From JAFNAG01 sp041501225 (GTDB taxonomy: Bacteria; Acidobacteriota; UBA6911): a stretch of 41,885 nt of DNA. Below the pieces are notes generated by a model. That model saw only the letters and a program-made list of their open reading frames with translations, did not search any database and was not told where the DNA came from. A program made the translations under genes and the position numbers. The stretch's first letter is position 1. The number at the start of each line of letters is the position of its first letter. Below are positions 23,711 through 34,428 of this stretch, piece by piece. The stretch covers positions 1-41,885 of the forward strand of contig JBGQNR010000025.1 in NCBI GenBank assembly GCA_041501225.1, given 5' to 3'.

Positions 23711-24103
23711 TCAGGCGGGCACGCACTTATAGCCATAGCACAGGATGCCCGCGCTCCCATCTTTCTGGAGCCTGCGGAACTCGATTCGGAGCCGTTGCCC
23801 TGCAGCCAGTTTGTCGAACTGGCAATCCACGATCTGGGCGGTAATGCGTACCCCACCGTCCAGTTCCACGATTCCCACCGCATAGGGTATTTGATCCGCG
23901 AATTGGGAAGGACCGACGCGGATGATGGTGTAGGTCACGAGTTGTCCCTCGTCCGCGAGCGTAACGGTTTCGAATTGGCGCGACCGGCAATGTGCGCAAA
24001 TCAGTCGCGGCGGGAAATAAATCTCGCCGCATGATTTGCACTTTCCGGCCTCGAGGCGGTAGCGCTGAGGAATCTCTCTCCAGTATCGTGCAGGATTAGC
24101 CAT
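23711..24103 (-). CDS. DUF35 zinc-ribbon/OB-fold protein, thiolase partner
   Basis: This 130-residue protein has a rubredoxin-like zinc ribbon (CKSCGEIYFPPRLICAHC, residues about 22-39) followed by an OB-fold (about 45-125), the layout of DUF35. In archaea such a protein sits between acetoacetyl-CoA thiolase and HMG-CoA synthase and holds the shared CoA-binding site that channels the intermediate (established for the archaeal complex). Here it is encoded directly after exactly those two enzymes, so the same role is likely. The ATG at 24103 follows GAGGAGG by ten bases. It precedes mccB by two bases, tying the triad to the carboxylase in one transcript. Confidence 0.9.
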   Translation of the reverse strand: MANPARYWREIPQRYRLEAGKCKSCGEIYFPPRLICAHCRSRQFETVTLADEGQLVTYTIIRVGPSQFADQIPYAVGIVELDGGVRITAQIVDCQFDKLAAGQRLRIEFRRLQKDGSAGILCYGYKCVPA

Positions 24104-24144
24104 GGCCTACAAACCTCCTCGTCAATCATTCGGAAATTCGATTC

Positions 24145-25305
24145 CTAAACGGCTCCAAGGATGTGCACTACGCTGCTGCCGCCGGTGCCTCCCATGTTTT
24201 GCGTCAGACCCACCTTGGCCCCGCGCACCTGGCGTGGGCCGGCTTCACCGCGAAGTTGCCGCGTGATTTCCACAATCTGCGCTACGCCGGTGGCGCCCAC
24301 GGGATGGCCTTTGGATTTGAGTCCTCCGCTCGTATTTACCGGGATCTTGCCGCCAAGGGCCGTCATGCCGCTTTCCGCTGCCTGGCCGCCCTTGCCGCGC
24401 TCGACAAGGCCCAAGGCTTCGAGCACCATGATCTCGGCAATCGTAAAGCAGTCATGGACCTCCGCCACGTTCAGATCTCCGGGGCCTTTGCCTGCCAGCT
24501 TATAGGCCTTCTCTGCGGCTATGGACGTTGACTCCAATTCCGTCAGATCCTTGCGTGTGTGCAGCGCGATCGTGCTCGATGCCTGCGCCGAGGCCAGCAC
24601 TTTCACCAGGGGCTTCTTCGCGATCTTTCGCGCCATTTCCAGCGGGCAAAGCACGACCGCTGCCGCTCCGTCCGTGATCGGCGAACAATCCAGGATGTGC
24701 AGGGGATCCGCTACCAGCACGGACTCCAGCACGTCCTTGACCGTGATCTCATTCCGGTATTGGGCCACGGGATTCATCGCGCCATGCTTATGGTTTTTCA
24801 CAGCTACGTGCGCCAATTGCTCCCGCGTGGTGCCATAACGATTCATGTGGGCCCGGGCCATCAGGGCATAGAGTCCCGGGAATGTGATCCCCTGGTAAGC
24901 CTCATATTCCATGTCCGCAGCTGCCGACAAAGCATAGGTGGCTTCATCTCCGCTCACATCGGTCATCTTTTCGACGCCGCCCACGAGAACCAGGTCGCTC
25001 ATTCCGGATGCCACCTCGATGAATCCCAAGCGGAAGGCGGCGCCTCCTGATGAACATGCGGATTCCACGCGGGTGGCCGGAACTGGATTCATGCCCAGGT
25101 AATCGGCCATGAGGCATCCCAGGTGCTCCTGACCGACAAATAACCCGCCGGTCATGCAGCCCACGAACATAGAATCAAAATGATCCACGGCGGCATCATC
25201 CAGCGCGTTCAGCGCGGCTTCCACGAAGACGTCGCGCAAGGACATCTCCCAGAGTTCGCCCCACCTCTGGTTCAAGCCGACTCCAAGAACTGCTACGTCT
25301 CTCAT
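24145..25305 (-). CDS. Archaeal-type thiolase (acetoacetyl-CoA forming)
   Basis: The ATG at 25305 follows AGGAG by ten bases; the frame extends 17 codons further but without a ribosome site. The 386-residue protein is a thiolase of the SCP2/archaeal branch. The nucleophile is C84 in ESACSSGGAAFRLG, the histidines are in EVHDCFTIAE and SKGHPVGATG, and the glycine-rich end GLTQNMGGTGGSS is present. It would condense or cleave acetyl-CoA and acetoacetyl-CoA. Its position between HMG-CoA synthase and DUF35 matches the archaeal three-component complex. In a breakdown pathway it would split acetoacetyl-CoA; in a synthetic one it would make it. Confidence 0.9.
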   Translation of the reverse strand: MRDVAVLGVGLNQRWGELWEMSLRDVFVEAALNALDDAAVDHFDSMFVGCMTGGLFVGQEHLGCLMADYLGMNPVPATRVESACSSGGAAFRLGFIEVASGMSDLVLVGGVEKMTDVSGDEATYALSAAADMEYEAYQGITFPGLYALMARAHMNRYGTTREQLAHVAVKNHKHGAMNPVAQYRNEITVKDVLESVLVADPLHILDCSPITDGAAAVVLCPLEMARKIAKKPLVKVLASAQASSTIALHTRKDLTELESTSIAAEKAYKLAGKGPGDLNVAEVHDCFTIAEIMVLEALGLVERGKGGQAAESGMTALGGKIPVNTSGGLKSKGHPVGATGVAQIVEITRQLRGEAGPRQVRGAKVGLTQNMGGTGGSSVVHILGAV

Positions 25306-25318
25306 CGCGCGCCTCTCC

Positions 25319-26365
25319 TTATTCCGCCTTCCGGATCTTGCCGCGGTATTTGGCATAGGTCCCGTAGTCGATATAGACCTTGTTGTTGTCGAGCATTTCC
25401 CGCGTTTTCAAAGCTTTATCCTGAACGTCCCTGATGAGATCGGTCACCGAGAATATGAATCCGTCGCTGCCCGCGCCCGACCCATAGGAAACCATCAGGA
25501 TCTTGTCTCCGGGTTTGGCAATGTCCAGGATCGCGGTGAGCCCCATGGGGGAGGAGCCGGAGTAAGTGTTTCCCAGTTTCGGTACCAGCCGGCCCGTCTC
25601 GATCTGCTCCTTCGTGAAACCCAATTGTCTGCCGGCATTCAGCGGGAACTTGCCGTTGGGCTGATGGAAGACAACCCAGTTAAAGTCCTTGGGCGACATC
25701 TTTGCCTTGGCCATGATGCCGCGCGCAGCCCCGAGAACGTGCTTGAAGTAGGCTGGCTCTCCGGTGAAGCGGCCGGCATGCCGCGGATAGTGCTCGTATT
25801 CCCGGCGCCAGAAATCCGGTGTGTCGGTCATGAAGGAATAGGTCTCATTCACTTCGGCGATGACGTTTTCTCTGCCGAAGAGGAAAGCCGCGGCCCCTGC
25901 GGCAGCGGAGTATTCCAAAGCGTCTCCCGGGGCCCCTTGCGAGGTGTCCGCCCCCACCGCCAGACCATACTTAAGCCGCCCGGATTCCACCTGGCACAGG
26001 CATACGAACATCGCCTCAGACCCTGCTTTGCAGGCGAATTCAAAGCTGGCGGAATGGACTTCCGGTGTGGCGCCAATCGCCTCTGCAAGGATTGTGCCGG
26101 AGGGTTTGACAGCGTAAGGATGGGATTCCGATCCAACGTAAACGGCACCGATTTCCCGAGGGTCGATTCCGGCGCGCCTGATCGCTCTCCTGGCAGCCTC
26201 TACGGACATGGTAATCGTATCCTGGTCCGGGCTGGGAACCGACTTTTCCTCCAGCCCAAGGCCGCGCTTATAGCTGGGCGCGTCAGCACCCCAGACTTTT
26301 GCAATTTCCTCGACTTTGATCCTGTTGCGAGGGATGTAGGCTCCGTAGCCGATGATACCGGCCAT
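25319..26365 (-). CDS. HMG-CoA synthase, archaeal type
   Basis: I place the start at the ATG at 26365, seven bases after AGGAGG; a TTG at 26371 is less likely. The 348-residue protein carries the full catalytic set of hydroxymethylglutaryl-CoA synthase: E80 in VYVGSESHPYAVKPSG, C112 in FEFACKAGSEA and H234 in VVFHQPNGKFP. These motifs and the length fit the archaeal branch rather than the longer eukaryotic/Gram-positive MvaS. It joins acetyl-CoA to acetoacetyl-CoA to give HMG-CoA and CoA. It is the first gene of a seven-gene operon, 13 bases before the thiolase. No HMG-CoA reductase or mevalonate gene is nearby. Confidence 0.9.
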   Translation of the reverse strand: MAGIIGYGAYIPRNRIKVEEIAKVWGADAPSYKRGLGLEEKSVPSPDQDTITMSVEAARRAIRRAGIDPREIGAVYVGSESHPYAVKPSGTILAEAIGATPEVHSASFEFACKAGSEAMFVCLCQVESGRLKYGLAVGADTSQGAPGDALEYSAAAGAAAFLFGRENVIAEVNETYSFMTDTPDFWRREYEHYPRHAGRFTGEPAYFKHVLGAARGIMAKAKMSPKDFNWVVFHQPNGKFPLNAGRQLGFTKEQIETGRLVPKLGNTYSGSSPMGLTAILDIAKPGDKILMVSYGSGAGSDGFIFSVTDLIRDVQDKALKTREMLDNNKVYIDYGTYAKYRGKIRKAE

Positions 26366-26628
26366 TAGCAATCCTCCTCTATGGATAGAGCTATGGTGGC
26401 TAACTCGATCTTGAATTTATTAAAGCAGTTCGCTCTAGGTAAGACAAGGGCATTGTCGAGGCCGCGGGTCCTCATCCCGGTCCTGAACGGCACTTCGTTA
26501 TACCTCAGGGAGCAAGGATAGGCTGGAAATTGACTCCGGAAGGGTCCAACAGTGAAAGCCCAGGGCGCAAGCCCTGGGGAATAGTGGAGTCCCAGTGTTG
26601 CTATAAGGGCGACACAGGCTGTTTCGAT
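26366..26628. repeat. Operon leader plus repeat module shared with 10490-10635
   Basis: The part next to HMG-CoA synthase should hold the operon promoter; I cannot name its boxes. From 26470 the sequence aligns with the complement of 10635-10490. It includes GTCCTGAACGGCACTT, AACAGTGAAAGCCCAGGGC and the palindrome CCCAGGGCGCAAGCCCTGGG at 26559-26578, and it ends in GACACAGGCTG. The module abuts the stop of the GGDEF gene (26629), as the other abuts repeat-rich sequence. Confidence 0.6.
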
Positions 26629-27549
26629 TTACTTGCGCCGATGGATCATGTAACAGCTCTCGGGCGACTTTTTGGCGAGCTTCTTGAGTTCGGCCGCAAC
26701 CTCAGCTACTTTCCCCGCATGCTGGATTTGCGGGTTGTCCGTGGGCACGATGGCGACAGCAATCCCCAGGAGTGGAACCTCCATAGGCTCACCTTTGCGA
26801 TCCTGGGCGATGTAGAATCCCCGGGCCTTTTCCTCATCATCGAACAGATCGGAAACGATGACGTTGAAGTTGGCGATGATGGTTTGACAGGCCGGCTCGG
26901 CTTCCTGGATGGGGACGATAAAGACGAAATCATCGCCGCCGATGTGCCCCACGAAACCGTTGTCCTTGGATACCTTCACCGTGTTCGACATAATCCTGGC
27001 GACCATGCGGAGCACTTCGTCGCCGCGCGCGAAGCCGTAGGTGTCGTTATAGGGCTTGAAATTGTTGATGTCGATGTAGCAGACGGCCAGGGGTTGGCCC
27101 AGCGCTTCCGTGATGGCCCGCTGAATAGAGGCGTTGCCCGGGAGCTTGGTGAGCGGATTGTTGTCGAAAATCCGCTGGATCCTTTGGAGCGAGAGCCGGA
27201 TGCGGCTGAATAGCTCGGGATATTTAACGGGATGAGGGACAAAATCATCCAGTGGAAACTTGGCCCATTCGAAGGTTTCGATGGCCGCTTCGGGGAGCAG
27301 GCCGATTACCGGGATAACGCTGAAATAATTGTCCAGCTTCAGGTGCCTCAACACTTCATAGAACTGTTGATCCGGCGCAGAGAGATCGATGATGATGAGG
27401 TCAGGCGGATCGGAATAAATGAAACCGAGCACCATGGATGGCTCAGGCAGCGACACGACCTGGTAACCTTTGCTCTGGAGGCGCAGCTCCATGTATTTAT
27501 GCAAGGTCGCGTTATGAGAGAGCAGGGCTATGCGGAGTTTTTGATTCAT
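26629..27549 (-). CDS. Receiver-GGDEF protein (probable diguanylate cyclase)
   Basis: The 306-residue protein joins a response-regulator receiver (about 1-125) to a GGDEF domain (about 130-300). The receiver keeps the phospho-acceptor D55 in LIIIDLS. The GGDEF active-site motif reads HIGGDDF near residue 205, an allowed variant of GG(D/E)(D/E)F, and the metal/substrate segment AVCYIDINNFKPYND is intact, so it should make cyclic di-GMP under control of a histidine kinase not seen here. The domain has a longer insert than usual between the motif and the C-terminus. Its start lies 38 bases inside the 3' end of the HDOD gene, so the two are made together. Confidence 0.88.
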   Translation of the reverse strand: MNQKLRIALLSHNATLHKYMELRLQSKGYQVVSLPEPSMVLGFIYSDPPDLIIIDLSAPDQQFYEVLRHLKLDNYFSVIPVIGLLPEAAIETFEWAKFPLDDFVPHPVKYPELFSRIRLSLQRIQRIFDNNPLTKLPGNASIQRAITEALGQPLAVCYIDINNFKPYNDTYGFARGDEVLRMVARIMSNTVKVSKDNGFVGHIGGDDFVFIVPIQEAEPACQTIIANFNVIVSDLFDDEEKARGFYIAQDRKGEPMEVPLLGIAVAIVPTDNPQIQHAGKVAEVAAELKKLAKKSPESCYMIHRRK

Positions 27550-28393
27550 CGTTTGACTGGATCTCGAGACTGAACTGTTTGACCTCGACGAGCTTGTCCT
27601 CGACTTTTTCTATGATCTCCTCCAAGACCGGCTCAGTGATGCCGAGTTTGTTCCAGGCGGCCGGCTGGATCTGGGGCACGATGTCATCGCCGCTGTAGCC
27701 GAAAGCCGAAGCCTTGATCAGGATGTCGGCGATATGCACGACCGCGGTCTTCGTCCGCTGGACTGCGGATTTCTCGACGTTGTGATGGCAGGCGATGGGC
27801 TCGATCAGTTTCTCCGGCAGGAGCCAGGTTTGGGCAATCCATTCTCCGATCTCGGCATGGTCGGTGTCAAACAGTTCCCGTTCCGCCTCGACCATGGTGA
27901 GCTCTTTTTCCTTGATGCGGAAGGTCAGCAGGCTGTAGTCCTCTTCGAGGTTGATCTTGACGATCACCTTGCCGATGTCATGCAGCAACGCCGCGGTCGA
28001 AGTCTCTTCCGGTTCGGGAAGCTTCAACTCTCTCGAGATGATATTGGCGGCCACGGCAACTCCCATGGAGTGCTCCCAGAGGCCCACTACGTTCTTTTCC
28101 ATGATTTCGAAGATGGAGCTGCTGATGGCCAGGCTCTTCACCACGTTCACACCCAGGAGGATGAGGGCATTCGAGACTGTGGAGACACGGCGCGAAAATC
28201 CGTAAAAGGCCGAATTCACCAACCGCAGGACCTTGGCGGATAGCACCTGGTCCATGCTCACCAGCCGCGCTATTTCCAGGGCCGAAACCTTGTTGTCCTC
28301 GGTCAAGGCGCCGAGCTTGGAGATCAGCCCCGGGAGAGTCGGCAGGGACTTGATGTCTTTGATAATTCGCTGAATCTCTGTCCGCTTATCCAC
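27512..28393 (-). CDS. HDOD-domain signalling protein
   Basis: The 293-residue protein is an HDOD module (about 12-210) with a C-terminal extension of 80 residues. It shows DQVLSAKVLRLVNSAFYGF and the HD pair in ALLHDIGKVI, with HAEIG and CHHN later, so more metal-ligand-like residues survive than in the HDOD protein at 4701-5543. Start and stop overlap the neighbouring genes on both sides (28386-28393 and 27512-27549), giving a tight three-gene signalling operon. A role in cyclic di-GMP-linked control is inferred from the neighbouring GGDEF protein. Confidence 0.88.
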   Translation of the reverse strand: MDKRTEIQRIIKDIKSLPTLPGLISKLGALTEDNKVSALEIARLVSMDQVLSAKVLRLVNSAFYGFSRRVSTVSNALILLGVNVVKSLAISSSIFEIMEKNVVGLWEHSMGVAVAANIISRELKLPEPEETSTAALLHDIGKVIVKINLEEDYSLLTFRIKEKELTMVEAERELFDTDHAEIGEWIAQTWLLPEKLIEPIACHHNVEKSAVQRTKTAVVHIADILIKASAFGYSGDDIVPQIQPAAWNKLGITEPVLEEIIEKVEDKLVEVKQFSLEIQSNDESKTPHSPALS

Positions 28394-28715
28394 TAACTTC
28401 TTCTCCCATAGACCGCAGAATGCGCTTCCGGTACATGTCCTTGACCTTCATCATCAGCGGATCATTCGCCACGCGGCTGAAACGCCGGTCAAGCGCTCCC
28501 AGCATGTCCTCCACCGTCTGCTCGCCTTCCATTTTGACTGGATGCCCCTCGACGGTAAGCGATTCTATTCCCAACTGGCGCAACCGGTTGATCAGCGAGT
28601 CCGTCAGCGCCACGCCCTTGCCGCAAAGGACCCTGGCGTTCGGTTCGTTGGAGTTCTTGATTTCCCGCGCCAGCACCATGCCGGCCGCAGCGAGAGAGAT
28701 CGGAATGTTCTGCAT
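28386..28715 (-). CDS. Small protein resembling the N-terminal module of HD-GYP-type regulators
   Basis: The ATG at 28715 follows AAGAGG by four bases and gives 109 residues; an upstream ATG at 28742 would add nine. The first 70 residues follow a pattern common at the front of HD-domain regulators: IPISLAAAGMVLAREI, a Gly-containing turn, LTDSLINRLRQLGIESLTVE. Here the catalytic domain is missing and the rest is a charged helical tail with DRRFSRV. It overlaps the HDOD gene by eight bases. It may be a stand-alone partner domain for that protein. Function is inferred from context only. Confidence 0.65.
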   Translation of the reverse strand: MQNIPISLAAAGMVLAREIKNSNEPNARVLCGKGVALTDSLINRLRQLGIESLTVEGHPVKMEGEQTVEDMLGALDRRFSRVANDPLMMKVKDMYRKRILRSMGEEVSG

Positions 28716-28815
28716 AAAACCTCTTGACGCAATCTGACCCATGCTATCCGAATTGCGAGTAAACGAAACTGATGACGGCAGCCTCCTGTCCGCATTCCGT
28801 CAATTGCGCAGCCGG

Positions 28816-30669
<1,854 letters not shown>

Positions 30670-30953
30670 ATCCGCTATCCTCCGTAGTCATTCATCGCGC
30701 GAGAAATCTATGGCAAGCCCCGCTTGATTCCATCGATTGAGGTTTTCTGACGCCGAACATGCATGCTAAAATCCCGACCGAACCTTTTTTCGCTATCGTC
30801 CAACCATGGGAGTTGCCGGGAAAATCCCGCCTCAGCGGGAATCAGAAACAGCAGGTTGTCGCGGGCGCGACCCGGTGGCCGCACCTACCCCCCATGCTTT
30901 GAGTCCCACTAAATCCATCGGTCTCAACCAGACGCGCCATTAGGGTGAATACT

Positions 30954-31436
30954 ATGGAAATAAAGATTGTCCAATTGACAATTCCAGAAGGCTGCAACAT
31001 CATCTTGGGCCAATCCCATTTCATCAAGACCGTCGAGGATCTATATGAGATCATAACCACCAGCTGTCCACAGGTCAAATTTGGGATCGCTTTTTGCGAG
31101 GCCTCCGGCCCCTGCCTGGTCAGGGTTGAGGGCAACGACGATTCACTCAGCAAAACTGCGGCTGAGAACGCCATGGCGCTGAGGGCGGGGCACACTTTTG
31201 TGATCCTGCTGAAAGATGCCTTCCCAATCAATGTTCTAAACGCGGTGAAATCCTGTTCCGAGGTATGCGGCATCTATTGCGCTACCGCGAATCCGCTGCA
31301 GGCGGTGGTGGTGGAAACATCTCAGGGTAATGGCATCCTCGGTGTCATCGACGGCTCCTCGCCCAAAGGGATTGAGAGTGAAGGCGACATCAGAAATCGC
31401 AAGGAATTTCTGCGCAAGATCGGATATAAGAGATAG
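30954..31436 (+). CDS. Adenosine-specific kinase family protein (PF04008 type)
   Basis: The ATG at 30954 follows AGGGTGA at a normal distance; a GTG at 30945 is an alternative. The 160-residue protein matches the small family annotated as adenosine-specific kinase, found mostly in archaea and some bacteria. It shows KFGIAFCEASGPCLVR, a conserved Gly/Asn/His-rich AGHTFVILLKDAFPINVLNA, and CGIYCATANPLQAVV near residue 110. The family's enzymatic role is weakly established, so the name should be treated as a family label. It is a single gene, divergent from glmS. The gap to the next gene (31437-31620) shows no gene. Confidence 0.75.
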   Translation: MEIKIVQLTIPEGCNIILGQSHFIKTVEDLYEIITTSCPQVKFGIAFCEASGPCLVRVEGNDDSLSKTAAENAMALRAGHTFVILLKDAFPINVLNAVKSCSEVCGIYCATANPLQAVVVETSQGNGILGVIDGSSPKGIESEGDIRNRKEFLRKIGYKR

Positions 31437-31620
31437 TCGCAAAAGAACTGAACTGGCCGCCCACAACTGGGATATCCATGACGGTCATTGGCATGCCTAT
31501 GAGGGAGTGACAGGATTATTGATGCTCTAAAATGGATCTTATAGACTCTCATTTATTTTTATCCTGTGAATCCTGATTATCCGTGTTGATGGGCTCGGCT
31601 TTATTCGAGTGAGGAGCAAG

Positions 31621-34044
31621 ATGAACCCACGGTACGAGCTGTCCCCTGAACAACTGCGCTGGCGCTGCGACCCTTCCGCCTTTCCATTCCAGACTACCGC
31701 CGACATCCCTCCCCTTAAAGGGCTCGTGGAGCAGGAGCGGCCGATCCGTGCCATTCGCTTCGGACTGGGGATCGCCTCTCCAGGCTACAACATTTATGTG
31801 AGCGGTCTCACCGGCACCGGCAAGACGACGGTCATCAAGCAGTTTCTGGACGATATTGCCTGCACGCTGCCTACACCCGACGACTGGTGCTTTGTCTACA
31901 ATTTCCGCAACCCCAACGCCCCGACAGTTCTGAACCTTCCTGCCGGCAGAGCCAAAGTGCTGAAATCTGAGATGGACGAACTTGTGAATCATCTCAAGAC
32001 CGACATACCCAAGGCTTTCGAAAGCAAAGAGTATGAGCAGAGTGTTCACGCTTTGATTCACGAAAACCAGAATCTACAGCAGTCGCTGTTTAGCCAGCTT
32101 TCGGAAAAGGCCCGAAGTGAAGGATTCGCCCTCGAAATCTCCAAGATGGGGGTTTCCATCATCCCCATCATTGAGGGCAAACCTGTCGGCCCAGAGGAGT
32201 TCGAAGCGCTGAATAAGGCAGTCAAGAGCGACATCGAAACGCGGCGGGAGGCGCTGCAGCAGGAGATCAATTCCTTCCTGCGCCAGGTGCGCGACATCAA
32301 CAAAGCCAGCCGCGACCGGATCAACGAACTGAATCGGCGCGTCGGCCTGTATGTCGTCGGGATGAAGATCGAGAGCATCAAGGAGCAGCACGAAAGCCTG
32401 CCCAAAGTTGTGGCCTATCTGGAGGATGTCCAGGACTACATTCTGTCTCATCTTGACGATTTCAACGAGGATGGCCCGAAGCAGGAGACGGCTGCACCGG
32501 CCAAGTTAAGCCTGGAACCGCCAACCGATCCATTTGTCAAATACCGGGTGAATATCGTTGTGGATAACACCGACGTCCAAGGGGCGCCGGTCGTGATTGA
32601 AACCAACCCCACCTATTACAACGTTTTCGGGCGCATGGACCGGTGGACTCAGCTGGGCACCCTGCAGACCGACTTTACGATGATCCAGGCCGGCGCCTAC
32701 ATGAAGGCCAATGGAGGGTTCCTTGTTCTCAACGCGCACGATGTCCTGCTGAACTTCGGAGTGTGGGAAACGCTGAAGCGCACGGTGAAGAACAAGGAGG
32801 TTCGCATTGAAGACCTGAGTGTGCAATATGGGCTGGTTCCGGTAGCGGGCATGCGGCCGAGCGCCATCTCGACGAACGTCAAGGTCATCATGATCGGAAA
32901 CCAAATGATCTACCGTCTCCTGTATGAGGTGGATGAGGATTTCCGGAAAATATTCAAGGTGAAAGCCGACTTCGACTCACAGATGGATCGGGACACGAAA
33001 TCGCTGGAGAGCTACACGTCCTTTATCAGTAACCGCTGCCATCACGAAAGCTTGCTGCACTTCGATCCTTCCGGCGTAGCCGAGGTTATCGAATATGGGG
33101 CACGCCTGGTGGACGATCAAAAAAGGCTCTCTTCACGCTTCAGCGACGTCGCCGACATCGTGCGCGAGGCAAGTTATTGGGCTGCCCATGAAGGGCAAAC
33201 CGTAGTATCCGGTCCTCATGTGCGCCGCGCGATGGAAGAGAAATATTTCCGCTCCAGCCTGATTGAGGAACGGATCCGGGATCTCATAACCGAAGGCGCC
33301 ATCATGGTGGATGTGACCGGAGGGGCTGTCGGGCAGGTCAATGGGCTTGCGGTGCTCGACCTCGGGGACATTCGCTTCGGCAAACCCTCTCGGATTACGG
33401 TGAAGACCTTCGTAGGCAAGAGCGGCGTGATCGACATCGAGCGCGAATCGAAGATGAGCGGGAAGATTTATGAAAAAGGAGTGCTGATCCTGAGCGGGTA
33501 TCTTGGCGCCTGCTATGCGCAAGAGAGCCCTTTGTCGTTGTCGGCAAGCATCTGCTTCGAGCAATCCTATGAAGGCATCGACGGTGACAGCGCCTCATCG
33601 ACGGAGTTGTACGCGCTGCTCTCGAGCCTCTCCAACGTTCCAATCAAGCAGGGAACTGCGGTGACTGGATCCGTGAACCAGCATGGAATGATCCAACCGA
33701 TCGGAGGCGTGAACCAGAAGATCGAGGGATTTTTCGACGTGTGCAAGGCCAAGGGCCCGACCGGTGACCAAGGGGTTATGATCCCGATCCAAAACGTCAA
33801 GAACCTCATGTTGCGGCAGGATGTGGTAGAAGCTGTCCGCCAGGGCGTATTTCACATTTATGCCGTGAGCTCAATCAGCGAAGGGATCGAGATCCTGACC
33901 GGCATACCGGCAGGCGAAAAGGTGGACGGCATCTATCCGGAAGGCACGATCAATCATCTCGCGGAACAGCGGCTGAAGCGATTTGCCGAAGGCCTGAAAA
34001 AGGCCGCCGAAACGGCCGAGGGAAAAGAAAAAGACAAACATTAG
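31621..34044 (+). CDS. Lon-like AAA ATPase/protease (LonB-like, AAA_32 type)
   Basis: The ATG at 31621 has AGGAG five bases upstream. The 807-residue protein has an N-terminal region, a P-loop at SGLTGTGKTT (K68) near the start, a long coiled-coil insert (about 145-260), the rest of the AAA module, and a C-terminal Lon protease domain (about 560-775). The Ser-Lys dyad is S657 in GDSASSTELYA and K700 in GGVNQKIEGFF. It lacks the Lon N-terminal substrate domain of LonA and resembles the cytosolic bacterial LonB-like group. It should degrade unknown cytosolic substrates using ATP. It is a single gene between repeat-rich gaps. Confidence 0.92.
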   Translation: MNPRYELSPEQLRWRCDPSAFPFQTTADIPPLKGLVEQERPIRAIRFGLGIASPGYNIYVSGLTGTGKTTVIKQFLDDIACTLPTPDDWCFVYNFRNPNAPTVLNLPAGRAKVLKSEMDELVNHLKTDIPKAFESKEYEQSVHALIHENQNLQQSLFSQLSEKARSEGFALEISKMGVSIIPIIEGKPVGPEEFEALNKAVKSDIETRREALQQEINSFLRQVRDINKASRDRINELNRRVGLYVVGMKIESIKEQHESLPKVVAYLEDVQDYILSHLDDFNEDGPKQETAAPAKLSLEPPTDPFVKYRVNIVVDNTDVQGAPVVIETNPTYYNVFGRMDRWTQLGTLQTDFTMIQAGAYMKANGGFLVLNAHDVLLNFGVWETLKRTVKNKEVRIEDLSVQYGLVPVAGMRPSAISTNVKVIMIGNQMIYRLLYEVDEDFRKIFKVKADFDSQMDRDTKSLESYTSFISNRCHHESLLHFDPSGVAEVIEYGARLVDDQKRLSSRFSDVADIVREASYWAAHEGQTVVSGPHVRRAMEEKYFRSSLIEERIRDLITEGAIMVDVTGGAVGQVNGLAVLDLGDIRFGKPSRITVKTFVGKSGVIDIERESKMSGKIYEKGVLILSGYLGACYAQESPLSLSASICFEQSYEGIDGDSASSTELYALLSSLSNVPIKQGTAVTGSVNQHGMIQPIGGVNQKIEGFFDVCKAKGPTGDQGVMIPIQNVKNLMLRQDVVEAVRQGVFHIYAVSSISEGIEILTGIPAGEKVDGIYPEGTINHLAEQRLKRFAEGLKKAAETAEGKEKDKH

Positions 34045-34428
34045 GCCCCGCGGGAAGTCGTATTGAAAAGCTCAACGCAGAGGCCGCAGAGAAAAACAGA
34101 GGTTGCAGAGGTTTTGTAGAAGGATGACCATGAACTATCCTATTCTCTGCGACTTCCTTTTTTCTCTGCGCCCTCTGCTTCGAAAATTTGTGAACTCCCG
34201 AAGTAGGCATCGGCCGCCGGACGGGGCTTGGAATCGAATAATCCTGGGATCTGAACGCCGCGCGGCGCCCACTTCGCTTTCGCATTTTCATGCGCCTGGG
34301 TGCGCCCCCGGTGCATGGAAGACTGCGTTAAACTGTTGTGACTCTTGCCCTGAGGGCAAGTGTTTGCTGGTAAGCAGTAAAATAATACTTTTGTGGAATT
34401 TGAGGTTTTTCAAGAGGCAATGCGCGGC
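34045..34428. repeat. Intergenic repeats shared with 2661-3066
   Basis: This gap has no gene. CAACGCAGAGG (34073) and TTTCTCTGCGCCCTCT (ending 34176) form the same inverted module seen at 2661-2722. The 40-base box at 34290-34329 matches 3027-3066 with four differences by eye, so both gaps carry the same pair of modules in the same order and orientation. A hairpin TTGCCCTGAGGGCAA lies near 34348. Near 34370-34430 the sequence becomes the leader of moeA. Confidence 0.65.

Noticed and set aside
30670..30944. glmS ribozyme upstream of glmS
   Set aside because: I looked for the conserved core sequence and found nothing convincing; position alone is not evidence.
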